64,000 bases of DNA from Deinococcus koreensis (GTDB lineage Bacteria > Deinococcota > Deinococci > Deinococcales > Deinococcaceae). The notes beneath the pieces are model-generated. The model saw only the letters and a program-made list of their open reading frames with translations. It was not told the DNA's origin and made no database searches. The stretch spans positions 124,001 to 188,000 of the forward strand of contig NZ_PPPD01000002.1 in the NCBI RefSeq assembly GCF_002901445.1, read 5' to 3'. Below are positions 18,158 to 28,327 of the stretch, one piece after another; within the stretch, counting starts at the first letter, position 1; each line of letters starts with the position of its first letter. Made by a program: the position numbers and the translations under genes.

Positions 18158-19594
18158 ATGAACCCCCCACCCCTCCTGTCCCCGGCGCGGCGCCGGCCCG
18201 CCCCCCTGGGCCTGGGCCTCGCCCTGAGCGCCGGTCTGGGCGGCCCGGCGCTGGCCCAGGCCACTCCGGCCGCCCCCGCTGTCACCTCGGCCGTCACCGG
18301 CCCGGCCCTGACCCTGGACGCTGCCCTGGCGCGGCTGGCGGGCTCGCCCAGCGTGACCCAGGCGCAGCTCTCGGTGAAGGTGGCGCAGTCGAACCTGAAC
18401 GCCGCCCGCACGGCCCTGGGCCTGACGGTCAGCGTGAGCGGCAACGCCGGCTACAGCGGCCCCAGCTCGCTCACGGCCGCCGACGGCACGGTGAGCGCGG
18501 TGGACAGCAGCCTCAGCGGCAGCGCCGGGGTGAACGTCTCGCTGGGCCTGCTGCCCTGGTCGAGCAACCAGAGCAGCCTGCGCAGTTCGCAGCGCAGCCT
18601 CGAGCTGGCCCAGGCGAATCTGCAGGAGGCCACGGGCAGCGCGAGACTTAACGTCTACCAGCAGTACTACGCGGCGGTGCTGGCTACGCTGGACATCGAC
18701 CTGGCCGGCCGCACGCTGGCCCTGCGGCAGCGGCAGCTGGGCGTGGCCCGGATCCAGCAGCAGGGCGGCAACGCCACCGCTGGCAGCGTGCTGAGCGCCC
18801 AGGCCGACGTGCAGGCGGCCCAGGGCAGCGAGCTGCAGGCGGCGGGCTCGCTGGACGCCGCGCGGCGCAGTCTCTCGGCGGCGTTGGGGGCCGACCTCGG
18901 GGACGTGAGCTTCCCCAGCCAGCCCCCCGACACGCTGACAGTGCCCGATGTGGCGGCCCTGGTGGCGCGGGCGCGGGCCAGCCGGCAGGAGGTCGTGCAG
19001 GCGCGCGGCAGCCTGGGGGCTGCCCAGGACGCCCTGGAGACGCAGCAGCGTGACGCGACCCTGCCGGAGATCACGGCCTCGCTGCGCTACGGCCCGGCCA
19101 GCAGCGGCGGCCTCAGCGCCAGCCTGAGTCTGAAACAGGGCACGCTGGGGGCGGGGTACAGCCTGCCGCTGGGCGCCTCGACCACCGGGGCCACGTCCAG
19201 CAGCGCCGACCGGCTCACCGCCAGCCTGAGCGGGAGTTACGTGATCTCTTCGCCTGCCGTGCGTGCCCAGGTCTCGGCGGCGCAGGCCAGCGTGACCCAG
19301 GCGCAGCTCAGCCTCAGCGTGGCGCAGCAGAGCGCCGAACGCGATGTCCGGAGCCGCTTCGGCGCGGCCCAGACCAGCCTGATCGCCGTGCAGACGAGGG
19401 CCACGGCCGTGCAGGTGGCCGGGCTCGCGCTGGACACCGCCCGCATCCGCCTGCAGGCCGGCACCGCCACCGCCGACGACGTGACGGGCGCCGAACTCGC
19501 GCTGGCCCAGGCCGAACGTGAGCTGCTCCAGGCCCGCGTGACCGCCCATCTCAACCTCATCCAGCTCGATCACGCCGCCGGAGGCCCCGCATGA
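18158..19594 (+). CDS. TolC-family outer membrane efflux protein (long form)
   Basis: 478 residues from ATG 18158. Signal peptide to about residue 33 (LGLGLALSAGLGGPALAQA). The remainder is two TolC-type repeats rich in A, Q, S and L heptads, for example LDAALARLAGSPSVTQAQL and SVTQAQLSLSVAQQSAERDV. It would form the trans-periplasmic channel for the MacAB pump encoded next. ATG 18134 is in frame, but starting there places a charged stretch before the signal peptide. It overlaps the following gene by four bases (ATGA). Confidence 0.87.
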   Translation: MNPPPLLSPARRRPAPLGLGLALSAGLGGPALAQATPAAPAVTSAVTGPALTLDAALARLAGSPSVTQAQLSVKVAQSNLNAARTALGLTVSVSGNAGYSGPSSLTAADGTVSAVDSSLSGSAGVNVSLGLLPWSSNQSSLRSSQRSLELAQANLQEATGSARLNVYQQYYAAVLATLDIDLAGRTLALRQRQLGVARIQQQGGNATAGSVLSAQADVQAAQGSELQAAGSLDAARRSLSAALGADLGDVSFPSQPPDTLTVPDVAALVARARASRQEVVQARGSLGAAQDALETQQRDATLPEITASLRYGPASSGGLSASLSLKQGTLGAGYSLPLGASTTGATSSSADRLTASLSGSYVISSPAVRAQVSAAQASVTQAQLSLSVAQQSAERDVRSRFGAAQTSLIAVQTRATAVQVAGLALDTARIRLQAGTATADDVTGAELALAQAERELLQARVTAHLNLIQLDHAAGGPA

Positions 19595-20667
19595 AGCGCA
19601 CACCGACCACCCGCATTGCCCTGATGCTGACCGCCGCCCTGCTCGGGAGCGCTGCAAACGCTCAATCCACGGGCACCCAGTCCACCGTCGCCCAGTCCAC
19701 TGTCACCATGACGGCCGCCGTCACCGCCGCGCTGACGGACAACGCCGACGTCAAGACCGCGCAGGCCAATCTGGAGAAGGCGCAGGCGGCGAACGCGGCC
19801 GCACAGGCCGATCCCGGTTCGCTGGTGGCGGCCAGACTGAGCGCGAAGAACGCGGCGGCGCTGGCCCTGGCGCAGCTGCGCGGGGCGAGGCTCAGCACCC
19901 TCCAGAACACCCTGGGCGCCTACACCACGCTGCTGGAGGCGCAGGAGAACGTGCAGCTGCAGACCCTGCAGTCGCAGGTGGACGCCAAGGCGCTGCAGGT
20001 CGCGCGGGTGAAACAGAGCATCGGCAACGCCACGGCGCTGGACGTGACCAACGCGCAGAACACGCTGGCCTCCAGCGGACAGACCCTCGCCGACGGCCGG
20101 GCCCAGGTGACCCTCGCCAGCGCGCGGCTGGTCACCCTGACCGGCCTGGGCAGCGGGCTGCGGGCCGCCGGCGCGCCCACGGTGCCCCGGCCGGGCGGCA
20201 GCCTCGGCGCGCTGCAGGGCTCGGTGGCCAGCCTGAGCACGCTGGTCTCGGCGCAGGGCGACCTGGCGCTGGCCCAGCTGAACGTGAAGCTCGCGGACAA
20301 CGACTTCACCCCCGCGCGCACCCTGCAAGACGCCCGCACCGCCCTCGCCAACGCCCAGCGCAGCCTGGACAGCGCCGGGAAGTCGGCTGGCCAGAGCCTC
20401 GCCAGCGCGTGGCAGAGCGTCCAGAGCGCCTATGACCTGCTGGGCGTGGCCCAGAGCCGCGAGGCCGCCGCCCAGAGGGCCGCCACCCAGGACGCCGCGC
20501 GCCTCAGGAGCGGCACCATCAGCGCCGTGGAACTGCTGAATACCCAGCTGAGCCTGAGGAAAGCCCAGTTCAGCCGCCTGCAGGCCCAGAACAACGTCCT
20601 GGAGGCGCTGGCCGCCCTGTCCGTCGCGGCCGGGCAGAACCTGACGGGCATCGGAGGCTCCCTGTGA
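19591..20667 (+). CDS. TolC-family protein (short form)
   Basis: 358 residues with a signal peptide (LMLTAALLGSAANAQ). Alternating helical repeats such as NADVKTAQANLEKAQAANAAAQ and TISAVELLNTQLSLRKAQFS match the TolC family, but the protein is about 120 residues shorter than its neighbour. It overlaps both neighbours by four bases. Having two TolC-like genes in one operon is unusual; the short form may complete a mixed channel or be a periplasmic partner. Both overlapping junctions look intact, so it is not a broken copy. Confidence 0.82.
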   Translation: MKRTPTTRIALMLTAALLGSAANAQSTGTQSTVAQSTVTMTAAVTAALTDNADVKTAQANLEKAQAANAAAQADPGSLVAARLSAKNAAALALAQLRGARLSTLQNTLGAYTTLLEAQENVQLQTLQSQVDAKALQVARVKQSIGNATALDVTNAQNTLASSGQTLADGRAQVTLASARLVTLTGLGSGLRAAGAPTVPRPGGSLGALQGSVASLSTLVSAQGDLALAQLNVKLADNDFTPARTLQDARTALANAQRSLDSAGKSAGQSLASAWQSVQSAYDLLGVAQSREAAAQRAATQDAARLRSGTISAVELLNTQLSLRKAQFSRLQAQNNVLEALAALSVAAGQNLTGIGGSL

Positions 20668-22009
20668 CCACCACCTCGACCCCGACTCTCCGGCCGGGCC
20701 GCGTGCCCCGGCGCCGCTGGCCCTGGGTGCTCGCCGGCGCGCTGCTGCTGGGCGCGCTGGGCGGGGGCGCCTACCTGACCCGCACGCGCACCGCGGGCGC
20801 GCCGGTGGCCCAGACCACCACCGTGGCCGCCGAGCGCGGTCTGGTGCGGGTCAGTGTGAGCGGCCCCGGCACCCTGGAGGCGAACACCACCCGCACGGTG
20901 GGCGCCGACCTGACCGCCACCGTGGGCGCGGTGCCGGCCGTGGGAGAGCGGGTGAACACAGGACAGCTCCTGACCACCCTGCGCTCGGACACCGTGGATG
21001 AGAACGTGCAGACCGCCCAGCTCAATCTGGACAAGGCCCGCGCCGCGCTCGACGCCACCCGCGCCAGCCAGGCCAGTTCGGCCGCCGGCCGCGCCAGCTC
21101 GGTCACGCAGGCGCAGTCCACCCTGGCCCAGGCGCAGCAGACGCTGGCCGACGCCCGGCGCACGCTGAGCGGCCAGCGGCAGCTCTACGCCGTCGGGGCG
21201 GTGAGCGCTCAGGCGCTGAGCGACGCCCAGGCGACCGTCACCAAGGCCCAGCTCAGCCTGGACTCCGCCCGCGCGGGCCTGGGTGCGGCGCAGACCCAGA
21301 GCGCGGCCGGAGGCACCTCGGACGCCGAGACCATCCGCGGCCAGCAGGTCGCGGTGCAGCAGGCACAGGCCAGCCTGGACACGGCCCAGAAAGCCCGCGC
21401 CGACCTGAAGGTCTTCGCGCCGATCACCGGCGTGATCAGCTCGGTGGCGGCCAGCGAGGGTGCCGTGGTGAATGCCGGAGCGACCCTGCTGACCGTGCTG
21501 GACGACACCACCCTGAACCTCCCGGTGCAGGTGGACGAGACCGAGATCACCGGCGTGAAGGCCGGACAGCCGGCCGAGGTCACGCTGGACGCCTACGACG
21601 GCCAGACCTTCCGCGGCAAGGTGGTGCGCGTCTCGCCGGGCGCCACTCAGAGCAGCGGCATCTCGGTCTTCACTGCGACGGTGCAGCTCGCCAACCCGGC
21701 CGGCACCCTCCGCCCGGGCATGACCGCCGAGGCCGAGATCATCCAGTCCGAGGAGAGAGGCCTGATCGTGCCCAGCAAGGCCATCCAGACGGTGCGCCGC
21801 CGCAGCTACGTGCAGGTGCCGGGCGCGGCCGGGGCGGAAAGCGAGCGGGTGCGGGTGGAGACCGGCCCTAGCGACGGCACGAACACCGTGGTCACGGGCG
21901 GCCTGGAGGCCGGGCAGGACGTGATCGTGCCCGGCGCGGCCCGCAGCGCCGCCGGCCCCACGCCCCGGCAGACCCAGGGCGGTTTCGGCCCGCCCCCCGG
22001 CGGCCTCCC

Positions 22010-22013
<4 letters not shown>
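20664..22013 (+). CDS. Periplasmic adaptor (HlyD/MacA family)
   Basis: 449 residues. One N-terminal membrane helix (WPWVLAGALLLGALGGGAYL), then split biotinyl-lipoyl halves around a long alpha-hairpin (about 110-250), beta-barrel (LNLPVQVDETEITGVKAGQPAEVTLDAY) and membrane-proximal domain. It links the inner-membrane MacB transporter to the TolC channel. GTG 20664 overlaps the previous stop. The C-terminal 25 residues are rich in P and G. Confidence 0.9.
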
Positions 22014-22776
<763 letters not shown>

Positions 22777-22780
<4 letters not shown>

Positions 22781-24099
22781 CCACCTCCAGTTCCTCTGGG
22801 CAGGTTCGCGCCGCCCCCGCCACGCCGGCTCCCGCCCCCCACCGCCGGGGCGGCATCGGGCTGGGCGGGGCCTTCACCATCGCCTGGCGGGCGATCGTCG
22901 GCACGCCCCTGCGGAGCATCCTGACCGCGCTGGGCGTGATCATCGGCGTGGCGGCGGTCGTGTCCCTGACGGCCATCGGGCAGGGCAGCACGGCCGGCGT
23001 CACGCGCAATCTGGAGTCGCTGGGCACCAACCTGCTCACCGTGGGCAGCGCGCGCGGACAGGGCGGCGGCAGCCTGGTGCGCTCCGGGCCGCGCCAGACC
23101 ATCACGGTCAAGGACGTCGAGGCGCTGGCCGCCACCTTCGCCGGCCGAGTCGCCGGGGTCGCGCCGGCCGCGCAGAGTACCGTGCAGGCCAAACTGGGAT
23201 CTGCGAACAGCCAGGCCACCGTGCTGGGCACCTGGCCCGCCTACGAGACGGTGCGCAATTCCCCGGCCCAGAGTGGCGCCTACTTCACGCAGGCCGATCT
23301 GGACGGCCGCAGGCGCGTGGCCGTGATCGGTCATCAGGTGCTGGTCGACCTGTGGGGAGAGGGCACGCCCGGCGAGCAGGCCGTGGGGCAGACCCTGCGG
23401 CTGGGGTCGGTGAACTTCACGGTGGTCGGCGTGCTGCCAGACAAGGGCAACTCGGGTTTCGGCAACGCCAATGCCCAGGTGCTCGTGCCCCTGAGCACCT
23501 ACCTGCAGCGCTTCTCGCGCACCAACGCGGCCAGTGGCCAGCCCACGGTCAACAGCGTCTACCTCCAGGCCAGCGACGCCGGGGATCTCCGGCAGCTGCA
23601 GGCCGACGTGACCGAACTGCTGAGCGTGCGGCACAGGCTCAGCGATCCCGAGGACCTGGATTTCCAGGTGCAGAACCAGGCCGACACGCTGGCCAGCCTG
23701 AACTCCATCACGACCACCCTGACCATCCTGGTGGGCGCCATCGCCGGCATCAGTCTGCTGGTCGGGGGCATCGGGATCATGAACATCATGCTGGTCTCGG
23801 TCACCGAGCGCACGCGCGAGATCGGTGTGCGCAAGGCGCTGGGCGCCCGGCCGCGCGACATCCTGACGCAGTTCCTGGTCGAGGCCTCGCTGCTCTCGGT
23901 CAGCGGCGGGGTGATCGGCCTGGCGCTGGGGGTGGGCCTCGCCTACGCCGGGCGGGCCTTGAACATCTCTCCCGTCTTTTCTCCCACCCCGATGATCGTG
24001 GCCTTTGTGTTCAGCGCGCTGGTCGGCGTGTTCTTCGGGTACTACCCGGCGGCGCGGGCGGCAAGGCTCGATCCGGTCGATTCACTGCGCTACGAGTGA
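22777..24099 (+). CDS. MacB-type ABC transporter permease (FtsX family)
   Basis: 440 residues. N-terminal helix at TPLRSILTALGVIIGVAAVVSL, a large periplasmic MacB_PCD domain, then three C-terminal helices starting at TILVGAIAGISLLVGGIGIMNIM. The conserved coupling segment SVTERTREIGVRKALGARPRDIL is complete. It forms the membrane part of the MacAB-like pump. The product ends with DPVDSLRYE, typical of the family. Confidence 0.94.
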
Positions 24100-24165
24100 G
24101 GGGCAGGAGGCCAATGGCAGATGGCTGATGGCTGAACAGCACCACCACGTCTGGAGGGCTTCGCT

Positions 24166-24765
24166 ATGAGATGGATTCGACTCAAGTCCGTTCCTGTTTC
24201 CCTCGCCCTGGGCCTGGGCACGCTCGCCTCTGCGCAGACCGGGCCACAGGGGGGACAGGCCCCCACGCTGACCCCCGAAATGCGCGCCCGTATGGCCCAG
24301 ATGCAGCCCGTCATCGATCTGGCCCAGACCGTCCGCCTGCTGCCGGAGCTGGAGAAGAACGCGGCCACCGCCGTGAACCGGGCGCAGGCGAAGGCCCTGC
24401 TGACGATCCTGACCACGCTTCAGAGATCCAGCGCCGTGCAGCCGAACGACGCCAGGAAGTACCTGACCCAGATCGAGGACAGGATTCTGACCGAAAAGCA
24501 GCTCTCCGCGCTGGACGGCCTGGTCATCAAGGCCGAGGCCGAGCGCGCCGCCCAGCGTGCCCGGCGGCCGGCGGGGGGCGCGGCAGGACAGGCCCGCATT
24601 CCTGGCCTGCCGGGCGGCGGCTTTGGCGGTCAGCGCCCTGGGGGCCCGGCGGGGCAGGGCGGCGCGGGGGGCCAGAACGCCCAGCCGGGTTCGTTCAACC
24701 CGTTCAGGGAGGGCCGGGGAGCGGACGCCCTGGGGGCCTATATCGCCGCGCTGCGGAAGAAATAA
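24166..24765 (+). CDS. Secreted Gln/Gly-rich protein of unknown function
   Basis: 199 residues with signal peptide (VSLALGLGTLASAQT). The middle (about 40-130) is helical and charged (LRLLPELEKNAATAVNRAQAKALLTIL, then LTQIEDRILTEKQLSALDGL); the end is a G/Q/P-rich tail. CTGGAGG precedes the ATG. It follows the MacB permease by 66 bases and is probably the last gene of the efflux operon, possibly a periplasmic accessory or sensor. I do not recognise a named family. Confidence 0.75.
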   Translation: MRWIRLKSVPVSLALGLGTLASAQTGPQGGQAPTLTPEMRARMAQMQPVIDLAQTVRLLPELEKNAATAVNRAQAKALLTILTTLQRSSAVQPNDARKYLTQIEDRILTEKQLSALDGLVIKAEAERAAQRARRPAGGAAGQARIPGLPGGGFGGQRPGGPAGQGGAGGQNAQPGSFNPFREGRGADALGAYIAALRKK

Positions 24766-24821
24766 CACGTTCAGATCGGCGGGGCGCCGGGTCTGGGCGG
24801 TCTCCAGGGCTGTGCCTGCCC

Positions 24822-25721
24822 CTACCCCCAGCGCTGCTCGACCACCCGCTGCGCGCCGTGCAGCGAGGCTCGCCAGCCCAGGCTCGCCCAGCGCTGCTGG
24901 AAGCTGTCGTGCGGCTGGGGGCGGCGCAGGTGCTCGCGCACCACGCCCACGAACGCCGCCCTGGGGTAGCCGGGCATGTCGGGAATGCCGCCGCCGATCA
25001 GGGTGACCTCCGGCCCCAGCAGATTCACGGCCGTGGCGACCGCGTAGGCCTGATCCCGCACGAAATCGGCCAGGGCGCCTTTCAGGGCCGGGTGCTCGGC
25101 GTGCCTGAGAAAGATCTCCCCCACGGGCAGACCGGCGCCGGCGGCCAGGTCGCGCAGGGTGTGGCCGCAGGCGTAGGCCTCCAGGCAGTCGGTGTTGCCG
25201 CACACGCAGCGGCGGCCCTCGGCGCGCACCGGGATGTGCCCGAGTTCGACGCTGACCGGGTGGCCCCGGTGGGGCCGGCCTCCCTCCAGGTAGGCAGCCC
25301 CCACGCCGGTGCCGAAAAAGACCCCCAGCACGTCCTGAAAGCCCAGTCCGCCGCCGGCGCAGGCCTCGCCGAGCAGATGCAGGATAACATCGCGTTCCAG
25401 CAGGGTGGGCCGGCCCAGCCGCCCTCCCACGAGTTCGCCCAGGCGCAGCCCCTCCAGCTGGGGGACGTTGGGGCTCGACAGCACGAGGTCGAGATCCCGC
25501 GCCAGACTGACCGGCAGACCGATCACCACGGCGTCGGGCTTCAGGTGGTGGCGCCGCAGGTGGGAGTCCAGCAGCTCTGCCAGGGCCGCCACGGGGTCGG
25601 GTACCCGCAGGACGTCGGTGCGCGCCGCGCTCGTCTCGGGCGCGGCCTCTCCCCGCGTGGCGTGGCCGATTCGCAGGTGGGTACCGCCGATATCGGCGAC
25701 GACGAGGCTGGCAGGGATCAC
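24822..25721 (-). CDS. ROK-family sugar kinase, AlsK-like
   Basis: 299 residues. ATP-dependent phosphorylation of a hexose. Phosphate loop: VADIGGTHLRIGHA. ROK zinc motif: CVCGNTDCLEAY. Glycine loop: GTGVGAAY. The region VNLLGPEVTLIGGGIPDMPGYPR with REHLRRPQPHD closely resembles the D-allose kinase of E. coli. GTG 25721 is chosen because AGGAGG lies six bases upstream. It is divergent from a ROK repressor and a FrcBCA-like sugar operon, so fructokinase or mannokinase activity is as plausible as allose kinase. Confidence 0.85.
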   Translation of the reverse strand: MIPASLVVADIGGTHLRIGHATRGEAAPETSAARTDVLRVPDPVAALAELLDSHLRRHHLKPDAVVIGLPVSLARDLDLVLSSPNVPQLEGLRLGELVGGRLGRPTLLERDVILHLLGEACAGGGLGFQDVLGVFFGTGVGAAYLEGGRPHRGHPVSVELGHIPVRAEGRRCVCGNTDCLEAYACGHTLRDLAAGAGLPVGEIFLRHAEHPALKGALADFVRDQAYAVATAVNLLGPEVTLIGGGIPDMPGYPRAAFVGVVREHLRRPQPHDSFQQRWASLGWRASLHGAQRVVEQRWG

Positions 25722-25760
25722 GGGAACCTCCTGAACCGCAGCAGAGAGACCTTTACCATT

Positions 25761-25803
25761 CCTTAAGGTGGGCTTGACTGATTTCGTCAACTGTACTTAC
25801 GAT
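25761..25803. promoter_or_regulatory. Overlapping divergent promoters with shared 17-bp palindromic operator
   Basis: TTGAC-N7-GTCAA at 25774-25790. Read rightward it supplies -35 TTGACT with TACGAT (25798-25803) after 18 bases, serving the ROK repressor gene. Read leftward it supplies -35 TTGACG with a weak TTAAGG (25766-25761) after 18 bases, serving the kinase gene. One repressor bound here would block both. Confidence 0.55.
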
Positions 25804-25899
25804 ATGGGCACTTTTCAAGAGATGAGTGTGGAGTAAACGGGCGCTGAAGCCCGCTGTTCACCGCCCTGCCTGACCGCCCCGGGTTCAAAGGAGTCGTGC

Positions 25900-27144
25900 G
25901 TGACCGGACTGTCCTCCCCACTGCCTGTGGCCTCCGTGGCCCGGCGTGGTCGGCGGCCGGAAGACGGCCGCCGACAGAACCGCGAGGCGGTCATGGGGCT
26001 GTTGCGCCGGCAGGCGCTGGGCCGGGCGGAACTGGCGCGGGCGCTGGGGCTCTCGAAAACGGCGCTGGGTGACCTGATCGGCGGGCTGCTGGACGAGGGA
26101 CTGCTGGAGGAGCGCGGCGAACGGGAATCGCCCGGAGAGAGGGGCCGCCGGCCGGCGCCGCTGCACGTCCAGGCGCGGCGCGCCGCCGTGATCGGGGTCG
26201 ACCTCTCGGCGACCTCCTTCGAGTTCGGAAGTTACGACCTGCTCGGTGAGCCGCTGCAGCTGAGCCGTCTGCCCTCGGAGCGGGGCAGGGGACAGGCCGC
26301 GGTGTACCGCCAGATCGTCCGGGGTGTGCGCGCCGCCCTCGGACAGGCGCGGGCGCTGGGTCTGCCGGTCGCGGCGGTCGGCATCGCCGCTCCAGGGCCG
26401 CTCGACGCGGCCTCGGGCACCATCCTGGCGCCGCCCAGTTTTCCCGACCTGCACCACCTCGCCGTCACGGCCCGCCTGGAAGAGGAACTGGGCCTGCCGG
26501 TGCGGCTGGAGCGCAACACCACCGCCGCCGCGACCGCCCACCTGCGCCGCAGCGACCGCGACCTGCGGAACTTCGTGTACCTGCTGCTGATGGATCAGGG
26601 CATCGGGGCGGGGCTGGTGATCGACCGCCAGGTCTACCGGGGCACCCACGGCTACGCCGGGGAATTCGGGCACGTCTCGCTGGACGTCAGCGGCCCGCCC
26701 TGCCCCTGCGGCAACCACGGCTGCCTGGAACGGGTGGCCGACGTGGACGCCACCGAACAGGCCTACGCCCGGCACGGCGAGGCGCTGGGCCACGCAGCCA
26801 TCGTCGCGCGGGCGCAGGCAGGCGAGGCGCTGGCCCAGGAGGTGCTGGACACGGCCGGGCAGGCGCTGGGCCGGGCCGCCGTGAGTCTGGTGAACCTGCT
26901 CGATCCACAGGCTCTGATCCTGGGCGGCGTGGGTGCCCAGGCGGCGCCCTTCCTGCTGCCCGCGCTGCGGCGGGAACTGGGTGCCCGCGCCTACCCCTTC
27001 CTGAGCTGGGGCGAGCACCTCGACCTGCGGGTCTGCGATCTGCCCAATCCGAGCGGCCAGGGCGCGGCCGAGTGCGTTCTGAACGCCATCTACCGGGGCG
27101 ATATCGGTCTGCCCTCGGCCCGGCCCGAGCTGACCCCGGCCTGA
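25900..27144 (+). CDS. ROK-family transcriptional repressor
   Basis: 414 residues. N-terminal helix-turn-helix AELARALGLSKTALGDLIGGLL (about residues 46-67), then a ROK sugar-binding domain with VIGVDLSATSFEFG and GIAAPGPLD and the zinc motif CPCGNHGCLE. This is the NagC/Mlc/XylR architecture: DNA released on binding the inducing sugar. GTG 25900 has AAAGGAG upstream at normal spacing. It is the first gene of the sugar operon and probably acts at the palindrome 25774-25790. Confidence 0.92.
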   Translation: MTGLSSPLPVASVARRGRRPEDGRRQNREAVMGLLRRQALGRAELARALGLSKTALGDLIGGLLDEGLLEERGERESPGERGRRPAPLHVQARRAAVIGVDLSATSFEFGSYDLLGEPLQLSRLPSERGRGQAAVYRQIVRGVRAALGQARALGLPVAAVGIAAPGPLDAASGTILAPPSFPDLHHLAVTARLEEELGLPVRLERNTTAAATAHLRRSDRDLRNFVYLLLMDQGIGAGLVIDRQVYRGTHGYAGEFGHVSLDVSGPPCPCGNHGCLERVADVDATEQAYARHGEALGHAAIVARAQAGEALAQEVLDTAGQALGRAAVSLVNLLDPQALILGGVGAQAAPFLLPALRRELGARAYPFLSWGEHLDLRVCDLPNPSGQGAAECVLNAIYRGDIGLPSARPELTPA

Positions 27145-27227
27145 TCCTGTTCTGTCCCCTTCCAGCCCTTCCACGTGCGGCCCACGGCGACCCGTCACCC
27201 CACCATTCACGCCTCCAGGAGGGCAAG

Positions 27228-28208
27228 ATGAAGAAAACCGGGACATGGCTGGCCATCGGCTTGGTGCTCACCGTGGGGCTCACGCCCGCCGCGGCGCAGG
27301 GGAAGAAATACACCATCGTGCTGATTCCTGGGCTCACCACCGACGGCTTCTACATCACCATGCGCAAGGGCGCCGAGGACGCGGCCAAGAAGCTGGGCGT
27401 GACCCTAAGCTTCCAGGGCGGGCCGGAGTTCAACCCGACCGTGCAGATTCCGGTCTTGAACGCCGTGATCGCCCGCAAGCCCGACGCCATCCTGATCGCC
27501 CCGACCGACAAGCAGCAGCTCATCGCGCCGCTGAGGGCGGCCCAGGCGGCGGGCATCAAGGTCATCACGGTGGACACCTTCATCGGGGACAGCGGCAAGT
27601 ACCAGACCGGCTCTGGCGCGGCCGATTTCCCGCTGTCCTACGTCGCCTCCGACAACGTCGAGGGCGGGCGGGTCGCGGCGCGGGCGTTGGCCAAGGCCAT
27701 CGGGAACAAGGGCAAGGTCTACGTGTCGAACGTCAAGCCCGGCATCTCCACCACGGATCAGCGCGAGCAGGGCTTCAAGGAGGAGATGAAGAAGTTCTCT
27801 GGCATCACGGTGCTGCCCACCCAGTACAACGACAACGACAGCAACAAGGCCGCCTCGCAGTTCGCGGCCGTGCTGGCGCGCAACGCCGACCTGGCCGGGG
27901 TCTTCGGGGCCAACCTGTTCTCGGCGCAGGGCGCGGCCAACGGCGTCAAGACCTCGGGCAAGACGGGCGCGGTCAAGGTCGTGGCCTTCGACGCCCCGGA
28001 AAGCATCGTGAACGACATCAAGAACGGCACCATCGACATCGCCATCGCGCAGCACCCGGCCGAGATGGGCGCCAAGGGCGTGGAATACGCCGTCGCCGCC
28101 CTGAGCGGCAAGAAGATCCCCGCCCAGTACGGCACCGGCTATACCGTAATGGACAAGTCCAACATCGACGACCCGAAGGTGCAGGCCTTCATCTACTCGT
28201 CCAAGTAG
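27228..28208 (+). CDS. Sugar-binding protein of an RbsB/FrcB-type ABC transporter
   Basis: 326 residues. Signal peptide to about residue 24 (GLVLTVGLTPAAAQG). The fold is of the ribose/fructose type (family 2): KYTIVLIPGLTTDGFYITMRKGAEDAAKKLGV, KPDAILIAPTDKQQLIAPL and AGVFGANLFSAQGAANGVK. AGGAGGG precedes the ATG. The gene order binding protein - permease - single-domain ATPase matches rhizobial FrcBCA (fructose, mannose, ribose). A hairpin follows directly after the stop. Confidence 0.92.
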   Translation: MKKTGTWLAIGLVLTVGLTPAAAQGKKYTIVLIPGLTTDGFYITMRKGAEDAAKKLGVTLSFQGGPEFNPTVQIPVLNAVIARKPDAILIAPTDKQQLIAPLRAAQAAGIKVITVDTFIGDSGKYQTGSGAADFPLSYVASDNVEGGRVAARALAKAIGNKGKVYVSNVKPGISTTDQREQGFKEEMKKFSGITVLPTQYNDNDSNKAASQFAAVLARNADLAGVFGANLFSAQGAANGVKTSGKTGAVKVVAFDAPESIVNDIKNGTIDIAIAQHPAEMGAKGVEYAVAALSGKKIPAQYGTGYTVMDKSNIDDPKVQAFIYSSK

Positions 28209-28216
28209 GCGGGCGC

Positions 28217-28256
28217 CCGGGGTGAGGGCGTGCCGGCCGGCGCCCCCTCGCCCCGG
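28217..28256 (+). repeat. Intercistronic hairpin after the sugar-binding protein gene
   Basis: CCGGGGTGAGGG (28217-28228) pairs with CCCTCGCCCCGG (28245-28256) over 12 positions with one G-U. The 16-base loop contains the self-complementary GCCGGCCGGC. No U-tract follows. It sits eight bases after the stop codon and 71 bases before the permease start. Confidence 0.6.
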
Positions 28257-28327
28257 CCCTGTCCGGTTCCCCGCAGCCCACCGCCTCTCCAACCGTCAGG
28301 GTCTCGCCAGCCGTCAGGAGGTGCCGA

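Noticed and set aside
24100..24165. Short repeated ATGGC/TGATGG stretch after the MacB permease gene
   Set aside because: Only two to three imperfect copies over about 20 bases; too short to call a repeat element.
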